Source: Carex sylvatica
Taxonomy: Eukaryota; Streptophyta; Magnoliopsida; Poales; Cyperaceae
DNA: 64,000 nt
Reading direction: 5' to 3'
NCBI GenBank assembly: GCA_964058845.1
Contig: CAXKVR010000038.1
Span: 186,001-250,000, forward strand
Each line of letters begins with the position of its first letter. The first letter of the stretch is position 1. Positions 49,439 through 61,204 of the stretch are shown here, piece after piece. A program made the translations under genes and the position numbers. The notes beneath the pieces were generated by a model. It saw only the letters and a program-made list of their open reading frames with translations. It did no database searches and was not told the DNA's origin.

Positions 49439-50640
49439 TGTTAGTTTGAAAATTTTAATTAATTTATTAGACTAACAAATTATAAATTTCAACTAATTTA
49501 TTTATTTAGTTAATTAAATCAATAAATTATATTATATGAAGATATTATTAAACTAAAATAACACTTTCAAATTATCAAATAAAATTTTTCAAATAATATT
49601 TTCATAAAGTAAAATAAAATAGAAATCTGTGTGACATGTTCGAAATATGTAATTTTTAAATAAAAAAAGGTTAATAGAAACTCTAATAAAAATTTGATGA
49701 AGTTATAAATAAATTATAAATGAAATAACGAACATTCAGAATGTCGAACAAATTTTAACATAAATCCCGTTGGTTTGAGTTAATTAAGTATGTTTTCATT
49801 CTAAAAGATATCAAAATTAAATACTTTGAAGTAGGAGAAATCTCAACCATTCAAATACATCCAGTACAAATCTCAAAGCCATTCTCTCTCTCCATCTCTT
49901 TTCCCTTTATCTCTATTTCTCTCTCTGTTAGTGAGCCCCCACTCCTTACCCTCTTTCATTTCCCCTTTCGCTTACAGAGATCTCTCACTCTATCTCTTTT
50001 CGTATTCTTCTTGGAGAAGAAATACGCATCTCTATTTCTCTCTCTCATGCATGATCGATTGAAAGTCATCGTTGTCTCGTCACTCGTCAGATGACCCACG
50101 CCCCTTTTACGACTTCGTTGCTCCTCGCACGAGAGTTGTCGCTGTCCTGTTGATTAGTACGTGGGTTGGTTACCCACTCTCTATATTAGCTTTTTTTGTG
50201 GTTTGATCGGTTTTTCTCTTGGCTTTTGCCATTACTACAATCTCTCCTCTCTTGCTCTCTATCTCTCTGCCTCTCTCTTGAAATTTTGGTTTTTCCAAAA
50301 TTTCAAACCGTTAGGGTTTTATTTGAAATTTTATTTTTGATTTTGTTGTGATTCTTGGGGAGGTTTCCGTTGGTGCCTTTTTTTTGGTGGTGCCGCTGTT
50401 AGTGTCTATGTGGGTTGATGTCGGTAAAATTCTTATACGGTCGTGAAGCGAGGCGACTCAAGATACTTTGGTACCGACCGTTTAAAATGGAGCAATCGAT
50501 TTTTCTGTAATAACTCTTTCTATATTCTTTCTTGTGCCTTGTCGGCTGAATGGGTGTTTTAGTGTGAAATTCTTGTGATTTGGGTTACAGGACATGGGTC
50601 GAGCCCATTCTTTAATCCAGAATTCTCGATTTGGAATGTG
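49439..50640 (+). other. AT-rich DNA then CT-rich, LTR-like leader sequence
   Basis: 49860-50640 is CT-rich and then holds GAAGCGAGGCGACTCAAG and GGTACCGACCGTTTAAAATG, wording that reminds me of the R/U5 region of plant Ty3/gypsy LTRs. No ends were found, and no ORF, so this is only a suspicion. Confidence 0.35.
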
Positions 50641-52296
50641 TGATAGGGTGGGAATCAATGCTAATAATATTTATAACCTAATGTCTACTCTACTGTCGGT
50701 TCACAAGCGTATGAATCTATCATATAAGTATAGATTGGGGTGTCGATCCGCAGGGATGGTGTATTAAGAGATCTAAGATGTAAACTAAGGTCTAGGTTAT
50801 CGGTTCTTTTAGGTTAGTTGGTTGTATTTGATTGATTGATTGTTTGGTTGCTCGGTGTAATTATTAAATTACAACAGATGAGTAGTAATAGATTAAGTGT
50901 TTAGAAGATGGGCTTCTAGGGAATTAAACATTATATCATTCAAACTTGTTTAATCTAGGTTCTGGTTTTAATAACTATAGTGCACGGTCTGTCACCAACC
51001 GCATGCTATTGCTAATACCTGTCAGTTGCAAAGTTACTCAATAACATGCGGCACTGTCATCATCCGCACATGTTTGGGCAAACCCTACAAAGACTGGGTT
51101 CAACTCCAGTCAGAATCGCACACGGTTTGGTCTGAAACGTACACGCTCTGCACTGGTATCAATGCAGTCTGAGAGCTGCTAATCTTATTCTAGTGCTGAT
51201 CTCCTATCGGTCTCACAACACTCTAACTGAATAGTACTTGTCAGATACTTATTACAATTACATTAAGATTAATGATAAGTCATAATTACTAATATTTCAC
51301 AATACCAATAATCAAGATTACTCCACCATTAGTCATAGAATGCGACATTCGTCTGCTAAATCATATCCTAATAGGTTCCTTCACTGCAATTCGAATACAA
51401 GCGGACACCCTGTCGGTCTATTCTACTTGTATTTAAGATACTTATATCCTTCAGATATTGGTTAACCTCCCAATTAAGGGTATGAATTGATTGCGCATTC
51501 CATGCATACGAGGTCACTTTAAGCACGAAATAAATGAGAATATAAGGCATAAAGATCTCAGTAAAAATTCAGATTATAGTGCAAAGATAATTATAAATGA
51601 ATAACTAGATTAAACTCATAAGAATTAAAGATTACATGTCTTCACCCTAGAATAGGGTTGTTTAGCCGCTAATGGCGAGTTCAACAGCAAAAGAAACAAA
51701 GTACATAAAGAAAGAGAGCAATAAAGAGAGATGGATGGAGAACACCTATGCTGCCCCTTATCTCATGTACGCCGTCTTTACGCCTTGTTCCTTTCTCCTC
51801 TTCTAGTAGAGACTTTATTATTTCTTAGTGATTTCTCCTTTGCATAGCCTCCACTAGAGTAAAACCCTAGTTCTAAGTGTTCTCAAATGTGTATTTTCTT
51901 CTGTGGTTCGAGAGAGATCTTTCTCAGACGTCCATTTGCTTAAATAGGCCTTGGTTGGAAAGTTAGATCTGTAACTGCTGTTCTGGCAGTTTCTGCGTGT
52001 GGATGCCGAAATAGCATGCGGTTTGATCGAGATCCGCACGAGTGGTATAACCGTCTGTGGCAACGAATCTGAATAACATGCGGATGAAGGCATCCGTGCG
52101 CATGAGGTTGAGATTTCAGAATTGCGTGTTTTATGCCTGTTTTTTCTCCAATATCATTGAAAATATGTAATTCTCTAAAATCAAGTGAAATAAAAAATGA
52201 ATATGATTCTCTATAAAGTAAGCAATTGTAACTCGATAAATGACAATAATTTAGGCTAAGTGATAGGAAAAATAACCACTATTTTGACCCCTATCA
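50641..52296 (+). mobile_element. Retrotransposon LTR (about 1.66 kb)
   Basis: Starts TGATAGGG and ends CCCCTATCA (TG...CA with a short inverted repeat), and a tRNA-Met primer-binding site follows 17 bases later. Contains repeats of GCATGCGG/CCGCACG words. Borders may be a few bases wider (TGTGATAG ... GTGTGACA). No gag-pol follows, so this is a truncated element or relic; a 585 bp piece of it recurs at 62972. Confidence 0.75.
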
Positions 52297-52313
52297 GTGT
52301 GACATCCTAAAGG

Positions 52314-52324
52314 TGGTATCAGAG
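52314..52324 (+). other. Primer-binding site complementary to initiator tRNA-Met
   Basis: TGGTATCAGAG, the usual 11-12 base start of plant retrotransposon primer-binding sites, just downstream of the LTR end. The same string lies at 63288-63298 in the second copy. Confidence 0.85.
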
Positions 52325-52581
52325 ATAGGTTTATCATGATCCTAAACACAATAAACCGAATACCATTCTTTAAACATATAAGAAGCATAGTCATAAATCC
52401 TTCATATTTTGCCCGCTTGACTTGATAGTAAATATATTCAAAACTTAAATTTTTTTATATAGATACGAAGCTATCATTAAGGATATTGGTTTGAACAGTT
52501 TAGATTTATTATTTGAAGACGATTCGATAGATTTTGAAGGCCAGAAGCATATTGTTGATATACTAGAGGAAATGCATTAGC

Positions 52582-52617
<36 letters not shown>

Positions 52618-52619
52618 TT
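52325..52619 (+). other. Short remnant of retrotransposon interior, then TA microsatellite
   Basis: 52325-52583 is duplicated at 63299-63557. It opens a short frame with LLFEDDSIDFEGQKHIVDIL, possibly leader or gag start. A TA run follows (52584-52612). Confidence 0.45.
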
Positions 52620-54081
52620 GGCATTTAATCATAAACATGGATCCTTCCGCTTGCTTTCACTCATGACCTTGTTCTGGCGCCTCTTCCTCATTACCTGGAA
52701 CCCACATAACAGTGGAACGGGTGAGAGATTCGAAAATTCTCTCAGGGCGGAATTCAGTTCTAGTCCCAGATTTTATAAAATTAACTTAATTCTCAAAAGC
52801 ATGAAAATAAAATAAATAATAAATACTCATGCGTTTCTAATGCCATGCAATCCTACAATCATAAACACTTTCATTTTCTTACAAGTTTTCTGTTAGTCCA
52901 TTTATCTTGTCATTCCAATGGGAAGTCCAACCAACATTGGAAAGCCGCTAACCCATTGGGAAGCCCAACCAACAAATGGAGGCCGCCAACTCACTGGGAA
53001 GTCCAACCAACAATGAGAGGATGTCTCACTAGACAGGGAGTCCACCCTACGCTAGATCTTGACTTGTGACGGAAAGTCCAACCAACACCACGTTAACGAG
53101 AGGTCTAGTCGAACACCGGACCCAATGTATACATCATGATATGTGAACATATCGGCCCCTGTTCACTTTAATTATCCGTTCGCATCACGTATATTAATTC
53201 AACACAACACATTTTAAAAGTTTGTTGATCAAACGAATAATCATATCCTAATATTTTGCTAACAAAATCAATCGGTCGTTCGAATTCAACATGCATAATT
53301 CAAATATATAAAAATAAATGCACACAAAATGATAAGTAATAATTTTACAATGTCCAGGAAATCCGCACCTGTTATTGTAGTAGATTCCTATTCGTTCTTT
53401 CGCTCTTTTAGCACTTCAGGATTCAAACCTAAATTACGTAAACACGACTCTAATTAACATCCCATAACAACACTTGTTTATAATATTATTATTTTTAGTC
53501 ATTGTTTTATCTACATGAACATCCGTTTAAAAATAAGTAGAAATACAATAAAATTTAAAATTGTTATCTAATTTAGTTTCTAAACAGAACCTAAAATAAA
53601 ATCAAAAGTTGGTGGCAACTCAGAAATAAATATTATATAATTAATGCATCATAAATTCATTTCACTAAGTTATTTAATCATTCCAATTTTGTCTATCTTT
53701 CATATTGAAAATAATTAAAGTATCTATTTAAAATTGATATAGTTATCTCAAAATATGATTTAGAAGTTAAAGTATAAAGATAAAATTGATGAGAGTTAAG
53801 ATCGATATTTATAAACGTTTGAAACAACAATAAACATGCTGTGTAACATTATTAGGTATAATAATATCAAGAAAATAATAAGGTGAAGACACGTTCAATA
53901 GATGCAAAACCAAAAAATGAACAACAAAGAAACGATTAACATACGATATTATTAACTAACTTATATTTACTACTAATTTATTATTTAATATAACTATGTA
54001 ATTATGACTAATAAACTCTAATTTCAGATTTTAATATAACTAAAGAAGATACTTATTAATGAGAAAATTCCAGATTTTAAT
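52620..54081 (-). mobile_element. Part of a Ty3/gypsy-type LTR, minus strand, left of the CACTA insertion
   Basis: Read on the minus strand, 53480-53100 gives AGTGCTAAAAGAGCG, GGTGCGGATTTCCTGGACAT and GGGTCCGGTGTTCGACTAG, wording typical of plant gypsy LTRs. It holds a short repeat array at 52915-53070. The CACTA element at 54082 interrupts it; the continuation begins at 59636. Left border not found. Confidence 0.6.
52915..53070 (+). repeat. Short repeats GGGAAGTCCAACCAACA in the LTR
   Basis: Five or so copies of GGAAGTCCAACCAACA, some GGGAAGCCCAACCAACA, spaced 25-45 bases apart with filler such as ATTGGAAAGCCGCTAAC. Confidence 0.85.
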
Positions 54082-54104
54082 CATTAGTAGAAAAAACCTC
54101 TTCA

Positions 54105-54285
54105 CCGATCCTTAACCACTGACTGTTTTAAGCAAAGCATCAGTGTTGCTCATACTACACTGACCCTTTTATTAAATAACAATTAGCGTTGTTGATCAAC
54201 ACTGACGCTTTTAAAAACAGTCAGTGTTGGTGTTCAACACTGACTGTTTTTCAAAAAACTGTCAGTGTTGGTTCTTAATTTTTTT
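54105..54285. repeat. CACTA 5' subterminal repeats
   Basis: Alternating CACTGACTGTTTT and AACAGTCAGTGTTGG words, able to pair with one another; likely binding sites for the element's transposition proteins. Confidence 0.88.
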
Positions 54286-54635
54286 TTCCAAATATCATAA
54301 TTAAAAATATAGTATTGGAATTATATTTGACTTTAATTGTAAAAAATATTTTGTAATGAAAATTATATTAGTAATATTTATACAATAATTAATGTTATAA
54401 CATGTTTATTGCTTAATTAAATGATTTTAACAATATAGCATTACATGCATATTGCATATATGACTCACATCTTCTATGCATGAACATGAAATATAAACTC
54501 TTGTTTCGTGAGTTAATGAAGATGCATGAGAATATATCATCCGTGTCGATCGAAAATTTATGTGGGTTGAATTTTATTTAAAAGTAATAATTTATGTGTA
54601 TTATGAAAATTTTGTAAGATATTTAACAATTATGT

Positions 54636-56044
54636 TTATTTTTCATATTTTTTTATTTCATTTTTCATTCTAATTTACATTTTTTTCCTTAATTTTTTTT
54701 CAAATATAATAATTAAAAATATACTATTTTGGTTTGAACATTTCATTGAACACATGTAATACATTAATTTATTTAATAAAATTAAGTTAACACTTCAAAT
54801 ATTTCAATTTTTTAGAAATACGAATTTAATAATTACAAGAAAATGCAAGAAGATGGAGAATCCTAAAGAAAATCACAGGTCATATGAAATGTGATTTCAA
54901 CCGGGATTTTGCGTCCGTTGACAAATTTTAGAAAGGAATCCAATTAAGTAATTTGTGGATATTTTACAATACAATTAAGTCTTCCAAAATTTATAATATA
55001 TTTTTAAACTTTAATTAGTTGTTAAGGAAGTACGTACATAAATAAATAATATGATAATATAATTTATGTTATACAAAATAAAAATAAAAATATGCTAATT
55101 AGAATCTTAGAATTTTATAAATTTAAATTGTAGATAGATTTCATGTTAGTCTTGAGAGGAAAGTGAAATTAATTTCACTTGTATATTTAAAAATAAATTG
55201 TTAGGGATGTATAACTATTTGAGAATAAAAATTTATGCATTGTGCATATTTTGTAAGATATTTAATAATTAAGTTTAATTATTTAAATTGAATTTATAGA
55301 TGCAATAAATATTTTATCGTTGTAATTCATAAAATATAAAAATAGGATTGGAATTATATTTGGAAAGACGTTCGATGTATAATGGTTAAAAGTTTGTCAA
55401 TGTTGGAATGAAAAACCTAGCTAATACAATGTAAATTACTAATTAATTATTTTATCAAAAAATTGTAATACGCGTTTATTAGAATGAACATATTCTATTT
55501 AATAAGTATGATTAGTAATTTACGTGATTAGTGAAATTTAGACAATTAACATTAAATTTTGACTTTAATTTTAAAAAATATTTTGTAATGAAAATTATAT
55601 TAGTAATTAAAAATATACGTGTTTATTTTGTAATGACAATTAACATCAAATTTTGACTTTAATTTACGTGTTTATTTTTCATATTTTTGTTTGTTTCATT
55701 TTCTATTCTAATTTATATTTTTTTCTTTAATTGTTTTTTTTCAAATATAATAATTAAAAATATACTATTTTGGTTTGAACATTTCATTGAACGCATGTAA
55801 TACATTAATTTATTTAATAAAATCAAGTTAACACTTCAAATATTTTAAGTTTTTAGAAATATGAATTTAATAATTACAAGAAAATGCAAGAAGATGAAGA
55901 ATCATAAAGAAAATCACAGGTTATATGAAATGTGATTTCAACCGGAATTTTGCATCTGTTGACAAATTTTAAAAGGAGATCAAATTAAGTAATTTGTTGA
56001 TATTTTACAATATAATTAAGTCTTCCAAAATTTATAATATATTT
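54636..56044 (+). repeat. ~370 bp direct repeat inside the CACTA element
   Basis: 54636-55004 and 55673-56044 are near-identical direct copies (for example ACTATTTTGGTTTGAACATT, GAAATGTGATTTCAACCGG, TTAAGTCTTCCAAAATTTAT), offset by about 1038 bases. A shorter copy pair (TTGACTTTAATT-ATATTAGTAAT words) occurs just outside them. Confidence 0.9.
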
Positions 56045-56144
56045 GTGGCTTAAATAATTACTCTTATTATTTGATAGAAATTTATTATTTAAGTAATAAA
56101 TTATTATTTTTAATCGAAACACATTAATAAAGCTAGAGGTGGAT

Positions 56145-56330
56145 TAACACTGACTCTTTTTTTAAAAACTACCAACACTGACTGTTTTCAAAAAGAGTCA
56201 GTGTTGATTCTTTTAAAAAAAACAATCAGTGTTGGTAGCCAACACTGACTCTTTTTAACAAACAGTTAGTGTTGGTTGCCAACACTAACTGTTTTTATAT
56301 ATTCGAAACCGTCAGTGTTTTTTGATCATT
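56145..56330. repeat. Second internal cluster of CACTA subterminal repeats
   Basis: CAACACTGACTCTTTTT, AGAGTCAGTGTTG and GCCAACACTAACTGTTTTT words as at the ends, but 2 kb inside. Together with the direct repeat it suggests that the 5' end of the element was duplicated, or that one CACTA copy inserted into another. Confidence 0.85.
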
Positions 56331-56457
56331 CAAGCCGGTGTGAATTTCATTTCCCGGGTTTATAACTCAAAATTTCGATCAACCGCGAAGCATTTCCCTT
56401 CTAAAAAACCGTGAAGCTCCATATCTCCGTATCTCATTCTAAAAATCACGAAGCTCT

Positions 56458-56612
56458 CCGCCTCCGCCTTGCTCTCCGCCTTACTATCTCCACCTCCGCC
56501 TTGCACAAACCCTTGCTCTCCTCCTCCGCCTTGCTCCCCGCCTCCGCCTTGCTCCCTGCCTCTGCCTTGCTCCCTGCCTCCGCCTTGCTCTCTGCCTCCG
56601 CCTTGCACAAAC
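56458..56612 (+). repeat. Minisatellite, 18 bp unit, in the captured leader
   Basis: About eight copies of CCTCCGCCTTGCTCCCTG. It makes spurious frames (repeated LLPASA and PPPCS) on both strands. Confidence 0.88.
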
Positions 56613-56801
56613 CCTTGCTTTCTACCCCGCCTCAGCGCCCCTTTGAAGAGTTATTTCGTAAGTTTTGTGACACAGGTCTTGCAAAAACAACTCCAAAGCT
56701 TTAGCTATTCATCAATTTTGTTTGGGCGAAGGAGAAGGAAATGGAGCTCGTGCTCGTTGTTGATTGAATTTGGTTTGTTGAATTGATTTGACCAATCAAA
56801 G

Positions 56802-57304
56802 ATGTATTGCTACTACGCAGATCTTGAGGCAATGGTAGATCCCGATTCGGTCTATCCAATCAGGCTTGAATGCAAAGAGGATGCTCCACCCACCCGATTC
56901 AAGCCCATGGTCTCTTTCCTAATTTATATTTATTTCTTACGGGGTTTTTTTTTTCTTCTTTGTTTCAATTGAAAGGTCTCAACTTTTGAGTTTATGTCTA
57001 TATCAGTACTAACACTAACCTAAATATATACAAGGAATGTGCACTAGTTCAAATAGGCAAACTAATTGATCTACTATCATAACAAGAAACAGTTCATTAT
57101 GAATTAATCTTAGTTACAAAATTTCTGGATTATATTAGTGTGATTGGATTTAGACCAATTATTGTGCACTGCTTAATCAATGTTACAATTTTTTTTTTAA
57201 TGTTGAAGCCTGGGAAAACACTAAGTGCGAGAAGATGGCATGCTTCATTCTCACCGGATGGTCACTTAGATATAGCCGCTGTGCTTCAACGGATACAGCG
57301 TGGG
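56802..57304 (+). pseudogene. Captured fragment of a TBC-domain RabGAP gene
   Basis: Two exon-like blocks: 56802-56909 from an ATG (MYCYYADLEAMVDPDSVYPI, then CKEDAPPTRFKP) to a donor GT, and 57209-57304 (PGKTLSARRW, DGHLDIAAVLQRIQRG) up to GTATAT. The combination ending KP-GKTLSARRW and DIAAVLQRIQRGG is the entry to the TBC domain of plant Gyp7/TBC1D15-like proteins, GAPs that switch Rab GTPases off. The catalytic arginine and glutamine fingers lie further downstream in that family and are absent. Intron retained, so capture was from DNA. CT-rich sequence before the ATG may be the parent gene's leader. Confidence 0.85.
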
Positions 57305-57676
57305 GTATATCTCGTGTTATGATTTTTTCAAAGATTTTAGTTTAATATAGAAATGAGAAAATTTATGTAATTTATTGAAAAGTTATACGCACCAAGTGAG
57401 CTAAACACACTAAAAGAAGCATTTGGAGGATACCCTTACAGAACTGTTCTATATGACAAGGTTTCAATATGGTATACTTATTGCTTTGTTTTTTCTTCTA
57501 TTATTACCAGTGCTTATCGGGCACCAAACACACACAAAAAATATGTTGCTATCTATTTGGTACCTCCTGGTAACCAGCATCAATATTATGGCACCACTAA
57601 ATCAGACCAAATTTTTAGTACTTTTAGCTTTTCTAAACTAAAATAGTAACATAGACCAGTATATCATTCATTTTAG
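57305..57676 (+). other. Unassigned coding-like pieces between the two captured genes
   Basis: 57380-57462 can read LYAPSELNTLKEAFGGYP then RTVLYDK up to a donor-like GT, and 57507-57620 reads SAYRAPNTHKKYVAIYLVPP then GNQHQYYGTTKS. They look protein-like; I cannot place them. They may be a third donor gene or further parts of the two named ones. Confidence 0.3.
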
Positions 57677-59207
57677 AAGAGCCTATATAGATGTTTTCAA
57701 GCATTACTTCGAGGAGAAATGAATTTATACTCAAAAACTCTTTGAACATGAAGAGAGGTTTCACAAAATTCTTCAACTTATTCCAAATAAAAGTATGCTA
57801 ATTTTGTTTTCCTTTTAGTCTTTGGACTATATTTGTAAGGCTGTATACAACTATTGTGTACTTGGCTATTATACACTAAAAGAGTTGCACATTTGGTATA
57901 CCCATTTAAGTTTTGAAACTCTTTTTTTGTGTGCTATTTGTGGCAAAATTATGAATACCTTAACACTTATGGGCTTAAAACTTATAAGATGGTAATAATA
58001 AGGTGTATGAGATGTAGCTGGCAACAAGTCAACTTTAGGATTTTGACAATTATATTTGCAGAAACTAGAGTTTGAAGCATGAGTGGGCTCAAAAAACTGA
58101 TTTAAATATGAGGTTGATTATGAGCCTTATTATTAAAATAGGAGTTGAAACCTTTAAAATTTAATTACAAAAGTTTCTAATTTGTTATTGCTTATGTTTT
58201 GATTTTTTTTGGGTATTGTTTCGGAGCTTGCTGGGAAGTGGCAAGGCAGCAGGTTAGAGCATGTAAATTATGTTCTGTGGGACCAGTTAAAGCATATGCT
58301 TCAGTCTTGAATTAAAAAGGTCTTAACTTGGGCCTTCAATTTATTTCTTTTATACTTTATGTTTATGTGTGTGTGTGTGTGTGTGTATTTCTCCCAAGAA
58401 ATGGGACCGCATTCTGCACACTATCAATAAAATTTGATGTCGAAGAGAGAATGGGTTATATATTGGTTCTTAATTCACTTTGCTTTGTTTTATTGTGTTT
58501 GAATGCTTAGACTCAAGGCCTTAGGAGGTGCACAGAGGAGATTGTTTTCTTATATACCTATCCTAGAATTGACATTCAGGTCTGGCTTTTCTGTTGTTTT
58601 ATTTATTTTTAATTATGTATATTTATTTCAGATATACCCACTTCCTTGAAATGCATTATGTTACTAGTGTTCTGCAAATAAGAGAGCAGTTAGTGCAGGG
58701 TTGGTTACGAAAAGGAACCATTTACTCTTTTGTAGGGGTATAAGGGTAAATTATTTTACATTTAAGGATTACATTTTGTGTGTGTATTTATTTAATAAAG
58801 CTGGGCTGTCTTTTTGGTAAATATAATTCTATTAGTAGCTTTTCAATTTGAAACTGTTGGAGGTTTCTCATGCATTTTTAGGTTACAAAAGGCATGAATC
58901 ATTTGTTAAAAGCGCCTTTTTGCATGCATCCTGGAACAGGTACTAACAAATTTAACAAATTATGGCTGTTAAGTAAATTTATTGTTGTTATCTTCTTATT
59001 GCAAATGCCTCAATAGAGTTTTAGATTTTCTTTTATCTAATTATATTCATCTGTACCAACACTTGCTCAGGTAAATATTTTTTTCTTTATCTAATTATAT
59101 TCATCTTTTTAGATTTTCTAAACTTTTTAATCTATAATCTAATTATAACTTTTGTCTCCAGCTACTAGAAGAGCTTAATGCAAATGCCTCAATTGAAACT
59201 GACAATT
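57677..59207 (+). pseudogene. Captured fragment of DNA primase small subunit (PRIM1/POLA3-type)
   Basis: Primase makes the RNA primers with DNA polymerase alpha. Exon-like blocks in order: about 57677-57792 (FKHYFEEK, stop, then EERFHKILQLIP), 58224-58319 (ELAGKWQGSRLEHVNYVLWD, QLKHMLQS, stop), 58511-58579 (TQGLRRCTEEIVF, LYTYPRIDIQ), 58882-58939 (VTKGMNHLLKAPFCMHPGTG), about 59055-59070 (VPTLAQ) and 59162-59207 (LLEELNANASIE), each next to fitting AG or GT signals. Together they follow the C-terminal half of the eukaryotic primase small subunit without a break in order. Two in-frame stops and the missing N-terminal half with the catalytic acids make it non-functional as primase. Introns are kept, so the capture was from genomic DNA. 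Confidence 0.9.
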
Positions 59208-59479
59208 GTATGTTGCTTAAATTTCATCTCCAAAGCTATTGCTGAAGCAAGATAAGGTCTCCATCTAGTTTAGTTTATGTGTTATGTAAATTGTTTATAT
59301 TGTTTGGATGTTTGTGAATCAATATGATATGTTGTTTATATTGTGTCTTCTTTTGTGTATATTACAATACTATTTGCATGATATTTTATTTAATGATAAT
59401 GAATGTTGAATAGTAATATATATAGCTAGCAAAAATATGGAGGCTAGCCCCGATACAAGTAGAATCATGCCAAAAATTT

Positions 59480-59615
59480 TATGCCAACACTGACTGTTTT
59501 TAGGACCTACACTGACTGTTTTTTAACAGTCAGTGTAGGGTAACCTTCACTGGCGCTAGTTTTACAGACGCCGCTATAACAGTCGGTGTAGAGGTATTTG
59601 AACAGTCAGTGAAGG
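59480..59615. repeat. CACTA 3' subterminal repeats
   Basis: CAACACTGACTGTTTTTAGG, TAACAGTCAGTGTAGGG and GAACAGTCAGTGAAGGGG words, mirror of the 5' cluster. Confidence 0.88.
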
Positions 59616-59635
59616 GGTTTTTTGTACTAGTGAAT

Positions 59636-60573
59636 GTACTTATTATTGACGACTTTTAAATTGTCTAGAAATCCAACATAATATCACTACTATCTTGATA
59701 CATATATTTGATATTGTATATGTAAAGTTTAAATTATATATATATAGCTTTAAAAGATATATTAAAAAAATTGTTAACGTTTTATTAAAATAACCACTTA
59801 TATTTCTTATTATTATAGTTCTACTCATCAATTCGGTTACTGAATCAATTCTATTTTATAAATTAATCTACTCTAGTCCTTATCATAACCTAATTGATAT
59901 AACAAAATACTCATGAATTTAAAGTACCTTGATGAAGAATTTTCAGAAGTTAAGAGAGGAGATTTTTGGGAGAGTCCTTCGGTGGTTGTGAAGAAAAAAA
60001 TGAGAGAGAGATGTGTCAGGGAACAAAATATAGGATTAAGCGTGGTTTGTAATCAAAACAGGAGAGGGGGAATGAACAGATATTGGTGTTTTAAATAGAT
60101 GGCATGAGACGGTTCAGAAAGGATTTTCATAATTTGAATTTAATAGGGAGTGAAATTAACATGAGGGGGCGCCATAAAAAGGTAGTTCACAGCAGTGGTT
60201 ATGGTTATAAAATTTCTGATGATCAATTATGAGGAAAATAATATTTGAACTGTTGTAATTTAATTAGGATGCATCGGATTTCTATTGTACTAAATATTTT
60301 TAATTAATTTTGTTGTGGTCTTTTAATCGATTATATTTATAAAATTAAAATTTTAATTCAGTGGTACCTTAAGTTACATGACGTTACATTCTCTCCCCCT
60401 TAAAAGAGAATTTTGTCCTCAAAATTCAAGCTTTAAAGTGTTATTAGTTTTGCTAATTGTGATGAAATGTTAAATCCTCTCTCTGTTTAAAAGGAATTTT
60501 GCCCTCCAAATTCAAAACATAAAATTATAAATACTATCACTACGTTACTCCGATTAAATTACGTGATGTTACA
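59636..60573 (-). mobile_element. Continuation of the gypsy-type LTR, minus strand, right of the CACTA element
   Basis: On the minus strand a purine tract CGAGGGGAGGA is followed by TGTAACATCACG (60573 leftwards); 185 bp further in, GGGGGAGAGAATGTAACGTC repeats the same layout. A polypurine tract followed by TGTAAC is the usual 3' LTR start of plant gypsy elements, so the LTR border is 60573 or about 60388. 60100-59900 resembles the middle of such LTRs. Confidence 0.6.
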
Positions 60574-60806
60574 TCCTCCCCTCGTTAAGAATCATGCTCA
60601 GTCCATTGAACAAAACTGTTCTTAGACATTTCGAATATATATATATAGAATATTTTTAAGTACTATGCATGTATGATATTTTCCAACACTCACATAAGCT
60701 GACATGAGTGACGTCTCCATCGTACTAACAATTGTTGAACAATTTTGCTCTAAAGTACAAGTTGATTTGTGTCTAGGATTTTCATGAGAAATATATATAT
60801 ATATAT
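60574..60806. other. Short unassigned stretch with TA microsatellites
   Basis: Probably residual retroelement interior; no domain seen. Confidence 0.35.
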
Positions 60807-61204
60807 AGAGGTTGGCTACTATGCATATATAAGCATATCTCCACATATACTTATAACTCATTTTTATGTTTTTAATGTCTAAATGGTCGATCTGAACCGT
60901 TAGATGTGATCTCTATATTGAAATGTACTTGGAGACCAAATTTTACATTTTTCTGAATTTTTTTAGTATTTATTAAGCCACTTTGAAAATCTTTGATCCA
61001 ACGGTGGCTTCTGATTTTACTGTTTTGTTAAGCCTCCGTTGGATCAGAGATTTTCAAAGTGGCTTAATAAATAGTACAAAGCACATTTCAATATAGAGAT
61101 CACATCTAACGGTTCATATCGACCATTTGGACATTGGAAACACAAAAATGAGTTATAAGCATATGTAGGAATATGCTTATATAATCATAGTAGCCAACCT
61201 CTCT
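60807..61204. mobile_element. Complete foldback MITE, shared-core family
   Basis: Ends AGAGGTTGGCTACTATG and CATAGTAGCCAACCTCT between TA microsatellites. Both arms carry the core (TCGATCTGAACCGTTAGATG; GGAGACCAAATTTTAC at the left), and the centre pairs through CCACTTTGAAAATCT and AGATTTTCAAAGTGG. Confidence 0.93.

Larger units (their letters stand above)
54082..59632 (+). mobile_element. Non-autonomous CACTA element (5.55 kb) with captured genes
   Basis: Ends: CATTAGTAGAAAAAACC at the left and GGTTTTTTGTACTAGTG at the right (CACTAG read inward; the left end has one C-to-T change). The 3 bp target duplication is AAT (54079-54081 and 59633-59635). Subterminal repeats of the type CAACACTGACTGTTTTT and its inverse cluster at both ends, where CACTA transposase-associated proteins bind. 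No TNPA- or TNPD-like ORF is visible. The right half carries exon-intron fragments of a TBC-domain gene and of DNA primase small subunit. It sits inside gypsy LTR sequence. Confidence 0.92.

Noticed and set aside
56360..56786. Proline/alanine- and glycine-rich repeated frames
   Set aside because: Low-complexity translation of the 18 bp minisatellite in the captured leader.
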